Position numbers and translations under genes: made by a program. 64,000 bases of DNA from Mortierella sp. BCC40632 (taxonomy: Eukaryota; Mortierellomycota; Mortierellomycetes; Mortierellales; Mortierellaceae): the NCBI GenBank assembly GCA_011634665.1, contig WAEK01000005.1:124001-188000 (forward strand), given 5' to 3'. The notes below the pieces were generated by a model. That model saw only the letters and a list, made by a program, of their open reading frames with translations. It searched no databases and had not been told where the DNA came from. This document shows positions 1 through 11,303 of this stretch, piece by piece (position 1 is the stretch's first letter; each line of letters begins with the position of its first letter).

Positions 1-723
1 AGAAAAAACAGTAAGGAGAGAGAGGATCATGGGCCAAATGTAGCTAACCCTTCTCCCATTCCCCTTCTCAACAAAATACCCCTTTTGCCGACTCCATGAA
101 ACGAACACGCGTTTGGGACTCCTCGTGCTTGAAGCATAGCATAAGATCGAGCATCCCATCGTAAATTGTACTGGACAAAGTATTTTTTTTTTTTTTTTCA
201 AAGAGAGCCATGCATGGGAACCTCGCTTGTTTTCCGTGAGTCATCACAAAAAGTACATACTACGCATGCACCAGTCTCAACAGGGTATTTGAATGGAAGT
301 AACACCCATTAGTAGTGCTGATTGTGCGTGAAAAGGTACAAAAAATGCTCAAAAATGGACAGTATCTCAATTGCTAATGCTCGAAAGGAAGGCGCTCTAG
401 TTCTTTTAATGCTCAATTGGGATGGGTTCATATGCATTCTACGGAAGAGTGGGTAAAAAAAAGTGGGTCCCTCTATCAAGAAAATGGGGCCATAGGTGGG
501 GCAAAGTGGTGGAAGAGTGGAGAATTATATTGTACAAGAGCATTGTGGCCGATCATGTCGGAGCGGAGTAAAAGGGCAGTGTAGATGCTCAGATGAGTGG
601 GTAACTTGGACTGTGGGATCTCCAGTTGCTGATGAAAATCTTTTCTTTTGGGTGGGGTCGCTTGTCTCTTTTGGTGCCGCTTGCGACTGTGGGGTCTTGG
701 ATGGTTGATTGCGCAACTTTAGT
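1..723. other. intergenic, no gene seen
   Basis: No convincing coding region on either strand. It holds an 18-base T run near 181-198 and ends just after the stop of the small mitochondrial-type gene. The short open frames here show no recognisable protein character. Confidence 0.6.
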
Positions 724-999
724 TTACTTGCGAACGTTGGGGGTCCAGTAGACAACCTCATCCTTAAAGACAATAGAGACCCCTCCGAGGACAGTTGCTG
801 TGCCCACAGCAGTGTAAGCGACGGCCTTGGCAGCCTTTGATGAAACTGAAGCGCCGTTTGAGACGACGGAAGGCGAGGCAACGGCTGAGACGTGGTGGCC
901 GAAAGAGACGGCGGCACTGTTGACCCTGGTCGAGCTTGAAATCGAGCGGGTAGCAGCAATGGTCTTGGTTACAGAATTCCTGAGCATGGTGGACATCAT
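724..999 (-). CDS. small putative mitochondrial protein, 91 aa
   Basis: Intronless frame of 91 codons opening with two consecutive ATGs (999-994). The first ~35 residues are rich in Ser, Thr, Arg and Ala with almost no acidic residues, as in a mitochondrial presequence. A single hydrophobic stretch follows at about residues 63-78 (AYTAVGTATVLGGVSIVF), then a short charged tail ending in NVRK. This layout fits a small single-pass inner-membrane or respiratory-complex accessory protein, which is inference; I do not recognise the family. A TATA-like element lies about 190 bp upstream. Frames overlapping on the other strand look like shadows. It is a real gene with good probability, function unknown. 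Confidence 0.6.
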   Translation of the reverse strand: MMSTMLRNSVTKTIAATRSISSSTRVNSAAVSFGHHVSAVASPSVVSNGASVSSKAAKAVAYTAVGTATVLGGVSIVFKDEVVYWTPNVRK

Positions 1000-1187
1000 T
1001 GTGTATATGTGATGTGTGTGTGTGTGTGTTTCTGTGTGAGAAAGAGTGCTGAGAACGGATACAGATCAGGAAAAAAGAGAGGGCGAGACAGGTGCAGTTG
1101 GGGCGGGTGTGCTGTTTTGTTGTTGTGTTGTTGTTGTTTGAACGGTTGTCTAGAGACTTGGTGCCTGGATGTGGGGAGGTCCAGGGT

Positions 1188-1195
1188 CTTTTATA
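1188..1195 (-). promoter_or_regulatory. TATA box of the 91-aa gene
   Basis: The minus strand reads TATAAAAG here, flanked by CTCGAG and GACCC, about 190 bp upstream of the ATG at 999. It matches the canonical TATA consensus and is the clearest core promoter element in the window. The transcription start cannot be placed from sequence alone. Confidence 0.5.
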
Positions 1196-1884
1196 CTCGA
1201 GCGAGAAAGAAAAAAATGCGGAGAAAATCTCTGCTTGCCTCATGGTCTCCAGATGTTATCTGGTAGTAGCCAAAGAGACGAGTCCAAATATAGCGGCATT
1301 GGTACGGTGAGTGGTCTATGACCCCTTTTGAGCCAACAGTATGCGACTCAAGTGCGTCAATGGCCGGCTGAACGGAATGCATTCAGCTGTCTGGTGTATC
1401 GCTCTGGTTGAAATATTGCTCATTGACGGACCGATCGACCGACGACAGGCCCACGTTCTTTGGTTCTCTCACAGCCGTTGGAGGCTTGGGCTCGCTTTTT
1501 TTTTTTTTTTTTTCGTTTTTTTTCCTCCGTCGTTGAGACTCCGCCTCCCCCCAACCCCGCCCTGCGCACTGACTGACCGCCTCATCGACCCACCAGTTCA
1601 CGGCTGAACAGGATTTGGCGATCATCAAGCAGCCTCTGGACTTTGGACAGGAGAAGTGTGTGTCATTTCATGGGCACAACCATAGTCAGATAGCAAGCTG
1701 CCCCGAGATATTTTTTCGCGTGTTTTTATTTCTCTAAGTTCTCTTGGCATAATCTCTTCAGCATTAATGTCTCAGCAAACAGACAGACCTTGGCGTGGTA
1801 ACTTTCGAAGCAAGGTCTGTGTGACTGTAGACTTGACAGGATTCAGATCCTTGGCCGATCACAACCTCTTTCGAAATTAATGTC
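1196..1884. other. divergent intergenic region
   Basis: Separates the divergent 91-aa gene and the TilS gene, so it should contain both promoters. It holds a T run near 1497-1512 and a pyrimidine-rich stretch after it. No further gene was seen. Confidence 0.5.
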
Positions 1885-4241
1885 ATGGGATTACCTCGGT
1901 CCCTCGCACGCGCCATCAGCTCGAATGAGTTTTCTCAATGTCTTGCTCCATTCAACCGTCGATTACTTGAGATCAGCTCTATACCGACCTCTCCTGAGAT
2001 CCCGCCTGAACACTTCCATATACTCCATCACGGAGAGAAGATCAGGAAAGAAAACAATGACACAAATGAGCCATCTTTACTACCTGTGAGAAATGTGGGC
2101 ATCGCCGTCTCTGGAGGTGTGGACAGCATGGCACTCGTCACACTGCTGTGTCGACACTTTGCAGATACTCCGCACTCCTTCTCAGGAATCGTCGGAAGAA
2201 ACGACCAAACCTCGATAAGGCTTCATGCCTTGATTGTCGATCACAAATTGCGTGACGATAGCACGGAAGAGGCTCGATTTGTTGCGCAACAAGTACAGAA
2301 GCTGAGTAAGTCTTTTTTATTTGTTTTTTTTTATAAAAGAAGAAAAGCAACTGTCGACTCACAGGGAACTGGATTCAATTCAAAATGAAAGACGATCTCT
2401 GCCTCTGCTCTCGCTATAAAGGGCTCGCTCCTCATATTTTGCGCTCTTTACCTACTTTATAAAGATGTTATACCCCATGTGTTGACTTTGAACTGGTCCG
2501 GTCCTCAGAGCGATGGGTGCGATCTTCAAATCAAGCCGAGCAAGGCTCATCTAGAGACAAGGGCGCGGCTTGAACGATACAAGGCAATCGCCCAACGGTG
2601 TCACAACCTTCGCATACAGCATTTGTTTGTAGGACACCACGCAGGAGACCAGATCGAGACGGTTCTCTTTCGAGTCTCACGGGCGAGTGGGATTGATGGG
2701 CTAGCTGGCATTCAGGCAGTGGCGCCCTTTGGAGTAGTGAACGTTTCTGAGGCTCTTGGAATTCAAGTACTGCGCCCTTTGCTGCATTTGTCGAAAGTAA
2801 GAGTTGGATACTCAACCCACATCCACTGTAATAGAATTTATCCGCTCCGCCCCTCTCCTTTTTACTGGCCATGACAACTAAAAGCACCTAACTTCGCACA
2901 GGATCGACTTCGCGCTACATGCGAAGAAGCAGGCACAGAATGGGTCGAGGATCCCTCGAACAAGTCCTTGGATTATCAACGAAATGTCATCCGACACTAT
3001 CAACAGACGACTGAGGCTGAAATTTACAAAGGTGCGAGCACAGAGCTGAAAGCACTATCTAGCCAATCCTTGCTAGAGTTTCGTGATAGAATGGATAAGC
3101 ACCGTAGAATGGCTTGGAGTCAAGGTGAGCAACTATTCTTCAGACTTGATATCTGATGTGTCAGTGCACCTTGTATATAACTTAACAAAAGACATACCGA
3201 CTGTGTGATCATTCAGTTAGACCTTGGCTAGATGATGTTCAATTCGACACTTGTAATGGAGTCTGCTTCTTGAAAATACCCATCACATCCCAAGAGACAA
3301 CACAGGACTCGTCCCTAAACGACCTTCTGACCAGCACATCATGGATTCATGGCTCGCAGACACATGTAGCTACAAGGCTACTCTCGTTTCTTGTACGTTG
3401 GGTAGGTTGCAAGGATCATTCTCCTAGGTCGGAAGATATTCATTCGCTGCTGGACCATTTGCGCCGCCTACCTTTGGTCACCACCCCGACCAAGATACTG
3501 AATAGCTCCACCAGAGCCGACGACATGGACGCAAATCCCCAGAACTCAACTGTCTACAAACGCGAAAAACAGCGGGTTTCCAAGCGGATTGCTGCACAAC
3601 TGAATGATGAGCGACAACGTAGCCCGGAAGCTGCGGTAGTGGGCCAAACAGAAACTATCAAAGTGAACATCACCTCGATACCAGAGATCCACGCTTTTGC
3701 CCCGATCAATGCAGCGGGCGTGTTGTTTTCTCCTCCGAGAAGTACGAAAGGTAGAGCAGGACGGTGGGTCATTTCAAGGCAACCAATGTCAAGGTGGGAG
3801 CAACAGAAGTATTCGTTTGATTTCCAACTCGAGGAAGGTTTGAGCATGGAAACCCTCTGGGACCAAAGATTCTTTATCACTCTCCAACAAGGCTCGAGTG
3901 GTTCAAAAGATGGGAAACAAAAGTTTAGGATTCGGCAATTGAAAGTGGCGGATGTCCAGGCACTACAAGATGTAGCTCAAAAGCGTCCATTGACAAGCGA
4001 CAATAACGGCTGGGGAGCGCAGGACCTGACGCTACTTCGACAGTTTCTACGGGATGTTCCTGCTAGTATGAGGTTCACCATCCCGGTGGTTGTTAGTCGA
4101 TCCACAGACGGCCTCGATGAAAAGACTTCGGAGACTCTTGTCTCAGTCCCGACCCTTGGCCTCCACTTTTATGAACCAGGAGAGTACTGGATTAGCTGTC
4201 GGTTCAAGTCAAGCAGTCCTACCAAAATGAACTTCGAATAA
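1885..4241 (+). CDS. tRNA(Ile)-lysidine synthase, mitochondrial type
   Basis: Predicted 666-aa TilS/MesJ-family enzyme, which in this family makes lysidine at C34 of tRNA-Ile(CAU) using ATP. Four exons: 1885-2305, 2465-2796, 2902-3124, 3217-4241; all three introns are GT-AG and keep phase. The PP-loop ATP motif SGGVDS is at residues 76-81. The family block GHHAGDQIET follows in exon 2, and exon 3 carries the EDPSN...RN.IR signature. The N-terminus is basic and lacks acidic clusters, fitting import to mitochondria (inference). The C-terminal ~340 residues are weakly conserved and fungal in character. The ATG at 1885 was chosen because it opens the frame through the PP-loop. It is convergent with the GH17 gene, 220 bp apart. 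Confidence 0.88.
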
Positions 4242-4461
4242 AGGAAAGAACAATAGAAGGTCTATGAACCTGTATGTTACTGTAGCCTCAGAATGAAATG
4301 GCAGTCTATTGGAAAAGAACCCATCTGAGTTAGATATGATATCGTATCTTTCCAGTAATATCAATCCCGCACAAAGCCTTTATGAATGTAGTAGGTCTGT
4401 TTTTTAGTGTTTGTGATTGGAGAAAGAATCTATTAGAAAGTGAAAAAAAAAAAAAAATGCT

Positions 4462-7400
4462 CTATGGGGCTATACAGTCGGGTATCTTCACTTTCAGCTT
4501 TCCATCTTTGTCGAACAGTCCCCAGTAGGGCTCCACGGGGACTTTGGGGTCATTCTTCCAAGGCTCGTCTCGGAACTCGAACCAGTAGTCTGTAGCATCC
4601 AACCAAGAGCAATAAATGTCAGTCGACCACTTTATATATAATAAAAACAATAATAAAAGTCTACAGGAGAACAGTAATAGCCTATCCAAGGTACTTCGAT
4701 GTCGTTTCAACTTACATGGTATACCAGCAGCATTGGCTTTGCAGACAAAGGTGTCGATCATCGTTTGAAGGTTTGCCACGCTTGGTACGGCATTGATTTC
4801 TATTATTGGCATCGGACAAACGTTGTTAGAGTCCTTTTTTTTTTTTTTTTTTTTTTGACGGAACACGAGCATGCAAGAATAACCCTTTGCAATTGGCTGG
4901 AGATCATGAGAGGGAAAAGGAGGGATGGGGAGGAACACTTACTGTAAACGGCGGTCGAAGGCGCAGATGGCCATCCTACCTCAGAGATGGCACCCTTTCG
5001 ACCAGTGCTCGTAGGATTACCATCAATTCTCTCCTCATACTGAGCCAAGGTCCAGTCGGCAGCATCTTCAATTTTCGAGTCACTGAAGAACGGATGCAAA
5101 TTGCCATGAAGTTCGTCCGAGAGAGCAGCTAACGTAGAGTTGACGTTGTTGCCAATGTCCGACGTAAAGATTGGAATGTCTGCATTATACCTCGTCTTGA
5201 TCTGGGTCCGTACATCCTAGAAAGACGAGAAGAAAATCAAACGAAGGAGTTATTTGTTAGTATATTTGAGGGGCTGGATACAGGATCTTCGTTTTTCCAC
5301 TTCCTAGTCCGAGCAATCAATAATTTACCTTCATAAGTGCGCCAAGCTCGTTTATCGTCTTAAATCCCTGGAAGAGAACTTCGTTGCCAACACTGATACC
5401 CTGAACCATGTGTGTACCGTAGGTGTCCAGGACCTTGAATAGCGTATCGTACTGGCGTGCATATGTTGTGGCATTCTTGTCCACCCAAACAGTCAAGACG
5501 ACCTTCATAGTCTTGTTGAGGTTCAAGGCATTGATGGCTTGGAAGGTGAGATCCGCCTGACTGCAGTCCATACCATAAAGTCGGATCCGATTTGTGAGTT
5601 GAGACATGAGGATGATATCATCAATCACTGCCTGAAGCGTAGCACCACACCAAGGCATGAGGGCCCTAGCAGGATTGTAATCAAGACCATAGAAGGCCTT
5701 GCGCAGGTTTGGATCGGGTTTGAACTGTGTGATAGGAGGATTGGGTCTGTTGTTTGGTCCCTGGGGGTCGCTATATTCAGGTTCGTCAAAGAAACCAGGT
5801 GGATGTGGATTGCGTAGATGTGCATGCTTTGTGTTAGTATCACGCACCTACGGCTGTCTCTATTCCGATGTTCACCCTCCTTTGTGTTCACTCTTGTTGT
5901 CCAAAAATAACACCCAGTGCGGAACAAAGTCAGAGAGGAGATGAGGCAGGGGGGAAAGAGGTTAGACTTACGGAGCAGGCGCCAGCCCATCGACCTTGCC
6001 TTTGCGCGAGACGAATCCGAACGTAATCCCGGCGATGGCGCCAAGAAAGATTAGGAGGCCAATACCGCAACAAATTCCGCGCCATTTCCGGCTGGTCCTG
6101 GTCTTACTCCTGAGCCATGCGCTCTTCTCCATGTACGGAGCCGTCTCTGGGGAGGAGTTGAGCGTAGTTGAATCCTCGAATCCCGAGTGATGATCCCTCT
6201 TGCCATTCAGGGTACTATCAGCAGAGGCTAGTGCCGCAGTGGAGCCCTTCTGAGATAGGGCACCGTTCCCAGCCAACTTTGCCCGGCTGGGTTTCGTTAG
6301 TAGGATGGGAGGATCATCGTGTTGACCACGACGATGGTGGGCGTTCAACTCGATACCACTACCAGCCAACGATGATGAGATAGAGTTGCACCTCGACGAT
6401 CTCTTGGATTGACGGCCGCCCTGAATGAATCCTGGCCGGGGTTTTCCCAGTCCGCCATGGAGGTCTGCTCCGCCACCATTACCGTCGTCGTCATCGTCGT
6501 CTGCGTTAAGAATGTCATAGAGGTCCTCTCGACTCTTGACCCCGATCGAGGACTGTAGAGCCGAATAGTGGGTCACCACAGGGGCAACACTGGAGGCGCG
6601 TGAATTCATACCGGACCCTTGACTCGAATAGGAGCCCTGGGCATAGGGTAATGGGCGAGATGTCAGTGGGGAAGATGTTGGGTCGACTTGGCTTGATCCC
6701 CCTGCAGCTGAGGTGGCCGCCGCTGCATTGGCCCTCAACCGTGCGTCCACAGCGGCAAGGACGCTGGGAGCCATCAACGGCGACGAGTCAGGGTATGAAC
6801 ACACTGAATCAGGACGAAGTGCCGATGGAGGCGAAGAGTACTGTTGATGGAGTGAACTACTGGAAGCAAAAGGGGAGAGGCTTCTTTGAGGCGTGGGTGC
6901 GTTGTTGGGTGAGAGGTGAGTTTGAGAATGTTGAGAAGTCAGTGTACGTGCGGATGGGTTGGGTGAAGGGGTACGAGAGGGGTTTCCACTGCTGCCTGGT
7001 GGGGCGTGTGTTGGAGAGCGAGGAGGGTACAGGTGTTTATTAAGAGAACTTTGGCTCATCTTAGGTGTCGGTGGAGGATGATGGACAACAGGCATATAAA
7101 TGGGTGTTGAGCGAATTTCTCGGGGTTTTGTCGAGCCACTGGGGTCGTTCGGGTGGGCAGAGGACCACGCGGATCGGATAGCTGAGGCATCGCTGCTGCT
7201 GCTGCTGCTGTTTCCTGAAAAGTCAGGGTCGGATGTACTCCTTGGCATAGTTGGAGGCCGGTGGGAAATCAAGGGTGCACTGACGAGCTTTACTGGAGGG
7301 GGACGTGATGTGGATTGAGATTGGCGATCTGTAGGACGTGGAGAGTGACGAGAAGAGAACAAAAGGCCTCGGTCAAAGACCATCTCCTCTCCTGGCGTTG

Positions 7401-7791
7401 TTGGTGAGGACTGCTCCCGTGCAAACGACGAGTCTTGTGCTGACTGTTGAACATTAGTGTCAAGATGCAGTGGATGGCTATCTGAGGCATCGAGCGAGTG
7501 CAGCAATGCAGAAGGTCGTTCAAAAGGGCTATTGTTGTTGTTATTGTTGCCTTTCTCGCGTGGAATACGAGTCTGGGAGAGCTCTGGAGAGGGTGTCCAT
7601 GTGTATGATGCTGAAGGAGATGCTGCAGTAGGCGAATTGGAAGTACTGGAAGGAGTGGAGGATGAGGAAGTGGATGCTGGGGGCGAATTATCAATATTGG
7701 AACTAGAAGAGGTAGCAGGGGACGTAGCAACGGTAAGAGGGGCGGAGGAAGGGTCGGTCGTAGAAGAGGGTAGTATTGAAGAGGAGGTCAT
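4462..7791 (-). CDS. membrane-anchored GH17 beta-1,3-glucanase (btgC type)
   Basis: Predicted 915-aa type II membrane protein. Exons on the minus strand: 7791-5972, 5770-5329, 5216-4943, 4799-4716, 4589-4462, all in phase with GT-AG introns. The first ~565 residues are Ser/Pro/Thr-rich and presumably cytosolic. A transmembrane segment lies at about residues 570-595, followed by the GH17 catalytic domain. The likely acid/base Glu is in VGNEVL (about residue 737) and the nucleophile Glu in SEVGWPS (about residue 833). This layout matches fungal btgC-type endo-beta-1,3-glucanases that remodel cell-wall glucan. The frame stays open upstream to 7905 but only from a GTG codon; the first ATG is at 7789-7791 with a good context (A at -3). 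Confidence 0.9.
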
Positions 7792-8015
7792 TATGATGGT
7801 CGTAATGGCAACCCTTTTCGTTGACCAGAAAGGGGGCGCTGTTTTCTTTTTTGTTAGCCGATGTCTGTTGTTGTTCGGGATAATGGGGTTGTTCGTTGAG
7901 ATCACAGATCAGTGAGGGTTAGACGAGAACCTGGGAGGAGATAAAGTACGAGCAAAGGTTGATGTGAGAATGAGAGTGAAAGTGGGAGGGAATGTGTGTA
8001 AGAGCGAGAGAGTGT

Positions 8016-8059
<44 letters not shown>

Positions 8060-10653
8060 GAAATAGATAGAAGGAGAAGTGGAAGGGAGGGAGGGGAGAG
8101 AGAGAAGGATAACGATTTAGGAAAGCGAAAGGCTGGCGAAAAGTAAAGGAAAGAAAAAGATGAAGGACAAGACGAAAAGGAAAAGAAGGGAGAGGCGCCA
8201 AGGTAGCAGGCACAAGTCAACAGTGTTGCTGGGTGTCAATCAGGACCGATGGGAGATATCTCAGATGTGAGTAGAGAGCAATGTGTGTTCGTGGAAGGTG
8301 AAAAGAGACGTGCCAGTGAGAGTGAGAGAAAAAAAAAAGAGAGAGAGAGCGAGAGAGGAAGCGCAGCGATAGCCATGGAATGCGGAATGCATCTGCAGGT
8401 GAGAGAGCCTCAACGAAAAGGGCCCATCCCTCGTTATTTCAATTTGGGTTTCTCAGGAACGGGCAACAGGAAAACTGGCCAACAGGCTGCAGCAGATCTC
8501 AGAACAAGACAGAGACGACGGCAAAAATCTTAATCGCGGCAGATTCAACAGTCATTCTCTCGACTCTCTTTCCCCTTTCAACAAACTCACATACACTCTA
8601 GCGCTCACAAATGGATGTTGGACGGAGTATTACAATGTCAAAAAGAGAAAATGGATAAAGCCAGGAGAAAGGTCGTAACTGATAGCCCTCAGTCTTGGCT
8701 ATCCAGGCGAAAGACGTTAAACGCATTTACACATGCTCTCTTACTCCATCCTCAGCCACCTTCCTCTTTCAACTCAAAAAGAAATCTAAGAACGAAAATC
8801 AAGAACAAAATCCAGGACTGATATTGGATCAGCAGCTCGCTTTCACAGCAGAGATGTGAACCTGACACAAGGTTGACCACATCCCTTTTGTTTTTCTTTT
8901 TTATTTCCCCGCAGGTGCTCCCTAACCGGTTATGCAGGACACTAGTCTGCCGAAGTACCCAAGGACTTACAAGATGTGCCTTCTTCCCCTTTCGGTAAGT
9001 CTATTATCACTTCTTTTGTTCACCATGAGAAAGTTAGGACACAAGACAGAACGGATTCTCCATCCACTCATCAGTTCCTATCTGCCTTTCTGTCTCGATT
9101 CAGAGAAGAAAGAGGGGAACAAAGAAAAAGATAGCAGGTGAAGAGAGGTAGCACGAAGACCTTTGCCCACACGAACATAAAGAATACTCTGTATCCACAG
9201 GCTATCAGTATCCATCACTTTCTCTCGACAAACAGAACGCCCGGCCTGATAGAGCAAAGAACAAGTGTCTGCCACCTAACTTCGGTCCAGACACAAATTT
9301 ATCCACTCAATTGCCAAGGCTGTTGGGTCCCTCGACTTTATTAATCACTCTCTGTTGTGTGCTTTTGAGAGCACTCAAAAGCAAATGGACGCACAGGTGC
9401 GAGTTATCTTGCACCTTTTGCTGAGCAATGCCCATGCCCAAATCCTTATTTTGTGTACTCGTCTTGCTCTGAGGGGGGGGACACAGCTCGCAGTCTTGTG
9501 TACACATGGGTTGGACTTACCGCTGCTGAAGTACCCGACGGAAAATCACATCTCAATCACTGTCGACTGATACTTTTTTTTTCTTTTGCGCCTTCAGGTG
9601 TTCAACAAAGTTAAAAGAGTGACACACATGAAAATAGATTCTTTTGCTCTGTGGTAGAATAAGGTCTGTCCTGTCATCACCCACTTCTTTTTGAAAACTT
9701 CATCGTGCACTGGATCAATGTGGCTAAGAACGGTGAACCTGCAGGGAGTCCTATAACAAGACATGGAGTCATCCTCCACACAATGTGGTGGACGATGAAG
9801 TGACCTTTAGAACGATTTGTTAAATTCCGGCTGTGACCCGAACCTAAACCATTGCTGAAGACTACATTCTGCCAGTTACTCAAGTAGAGCCGAAGACGAC
9901 CTACTCGATCGGGAGCCGCTCTTGCCGCTCTTGAACTCTCCAAACCTCTCAGATCCTTCTGCTACTGCCGTATCATTACTGCCTCAATGGCGAACACTAT
10001 GATGGTTTGATTTGCTCCCACTTGCAATTGTACATTGAGTAAATTCTATTGCTCCTGGAGCCCTCTCCCCTTTTCCATCTGGATCGCGCGATGGTGTACA
10101 CCCTAAAAAAAAAAAAAAAAAAAAAAAAAGAGAGAGACCCTCTTAGGAAGCTGGAGACAGAGGCGTGGTCTGGTATCTTATTGTACAATTGAAGAGAGGG
10201 GGTCTAATGGTCATACCATACGACGTTTACTATCCGCCGTACTCAGAAGTTTGCCTTTTTCGAATGTTAAATCTGTGCTATCCGTAGCACTCTATTGGGG
10301 ACAATCGGTTAAATACTATTTAGCCTCTGTGGTCCTGAACAGCATTCGGAGAACTTTTGTTGTCACCCATAAGCTTCAACCGGGACAATCCCGAGAGATA
10401 GCACAGGATGATCACCTCCTCTACAGTAGTTCACTATCAACTGCTTGAAGCCCCGTGCAGACACAGCACTCCAGCAAGCTAACCTCAAACACAACAAAAA
10501 AAAACAACGAATCCAAACGCATAGATGGAGGTGCATACAGGGGATAGTTATTGAAGAAAAAAATAAGAGAGAGAAGGGACTCATTTCGATGCCAATCTGG
10601 ATCGGGAACCCTTTGGTTCACGAAAAAGAGAAAAAAAAAAGAATATAGAAAAC
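7792..10653. other. intergenic, simple repeats only
   Basis: Contains the 5' flank of the GH17 gene with a (GA)n tract at 8021-8054 and a purine-rich stretch to about 8360. The rest, through 10.6 kb, has only short frames without protein character. There is a 24-base A run near 10105-10128. No RNA gene was recognised before the tRNA at 10664. Confidence 0.5.
8021..8054. repeat. (GA)n microsatellite
   Basis: About 17 perfect GA units inside a longer purine-rich stretch upstream of the GH17 gene. It produces artificial Ser-Leu repeat frames on the minus strand. Confidence 0.95.
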
Positions 10654-10657
10654 AAAA
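10654..10657 (-). terminator. Pol III T-tract terminator of tRNA-Glu
   Basis: On the minus strand TTTT begins 6 nt past the tRNA 3' end and is followed by GTT. That is a standard RNA polymerase III termination signal. Confidence 0.7.
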
Positions 10658-10663
10658 GAGAAG

Positions 10664-10735
10664 TTCCCAATCCGGGAATCGAACCCGGGCCGCCTCGGTG
10701 AAAGCGAGGAATCCTAACCACTGGACCAATTAGGA
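10664..10735 (-). tRNA. tRNA-Glu (anticodon UUC)
   Basis: A 72-nt intronless tRNA. The acceptor stem TCCTAAT pairs with ATTGGGA (one T-G wobble) and A is the discriminator base. The D-arm contains the A-box TGGTCCAGTGG, the anticodon loop is CTTTCAC with anticodon TTC, and the T-arm carries GGTTCGAATCC (B-box). A Pol III T-tract follows closely. The first LINE copy begins about 100 bp upstream of its 5' end. CCA is not encoded, as expected in eukaryotes. Confidence 0.97.
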
Positions 10736-10834
10736 GCTATTCTTCTTGAATGATGAAGAATTTTTGGCTATTTTAAGATATTGATTATGAATTAACTAAA
10801 TCCAGTTGAGTTGTACTGGAATTAACGTATTTGA

Positions 10835-11303
10835 ATGGCGAAGGGCGCAATGGTCCCGCACTGGGAGACGCAACGGTGCTGACGGACACCAAGGTAGCTG
10901 TGGAGATTTCTCCGACTTGAACAATCCGCTGAGGCAGAAGCCGAACCTCAAGGAGGCATACGATGAAGCAGACCGTACTGTGCATGAGTACTACCTTGGA
11001 AAGAGAAAGCTGGAGGTGATGGAACGGCTAGGGAGTTGGAAAAAAGTGTTAGCGATGGACCAAGAGGGCTAAAGACGATGAATGAGCGCAACAGGCCGCG
11101 TAGGGAGCTGGCATTACGACCACTCATGCGACGTGGGTGATGGCGAACAGAGTATCTGGACATTAGGTAGAACTATTTAGTGCTTATTTGCAGGGTTAGA
11201 TCCTGTTATGGCCCAAGTGACAACGGGGCGATTGCCCCGGTATTCCATAAACTCTGTATGCCCACGTGGGGCCCTCGTTAAAAAAAAAAAAAAAAAAAAA
11301 AAA
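10835..11303 (+). mobile_element. LINE copy 1, 5'-truncated 3' end
   Basis: A fragment holding the last ~80 codons of the element's ORF (stop at 11070-11072), a ~210-bp 3' UTR and a poly-A tail of about 24 bases ending at 11303. The block DLNNPLRQKPNLKEAY matches DLNNSFRLKPDLREAY in copy 2, and the UTRs align from 'gagcgcaac' through 'cacgtggg'. The 5' boundary is approximate. It is a dead, severely truncated insertion abutting copy 2. Confidence 0.85.

Noticed and set aside
5996..7915. Several plus-strand frames across the GH17 gene
   Set aside because: Shadows of the Ser/Pro-rich exon 1 on the opposite strand.
7902..8220. Ser-Leu repeat proteins of 103 aa (minus strand)
   Set aside because: Produced by the (GA)n microsatellite and flanking purine-rich DNA.
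10105..10128. A run considered as another LINE tail
   Set aside because: Sequence before it does not align with the LINE 3' UTR; the genome has many isolated A/T runs.
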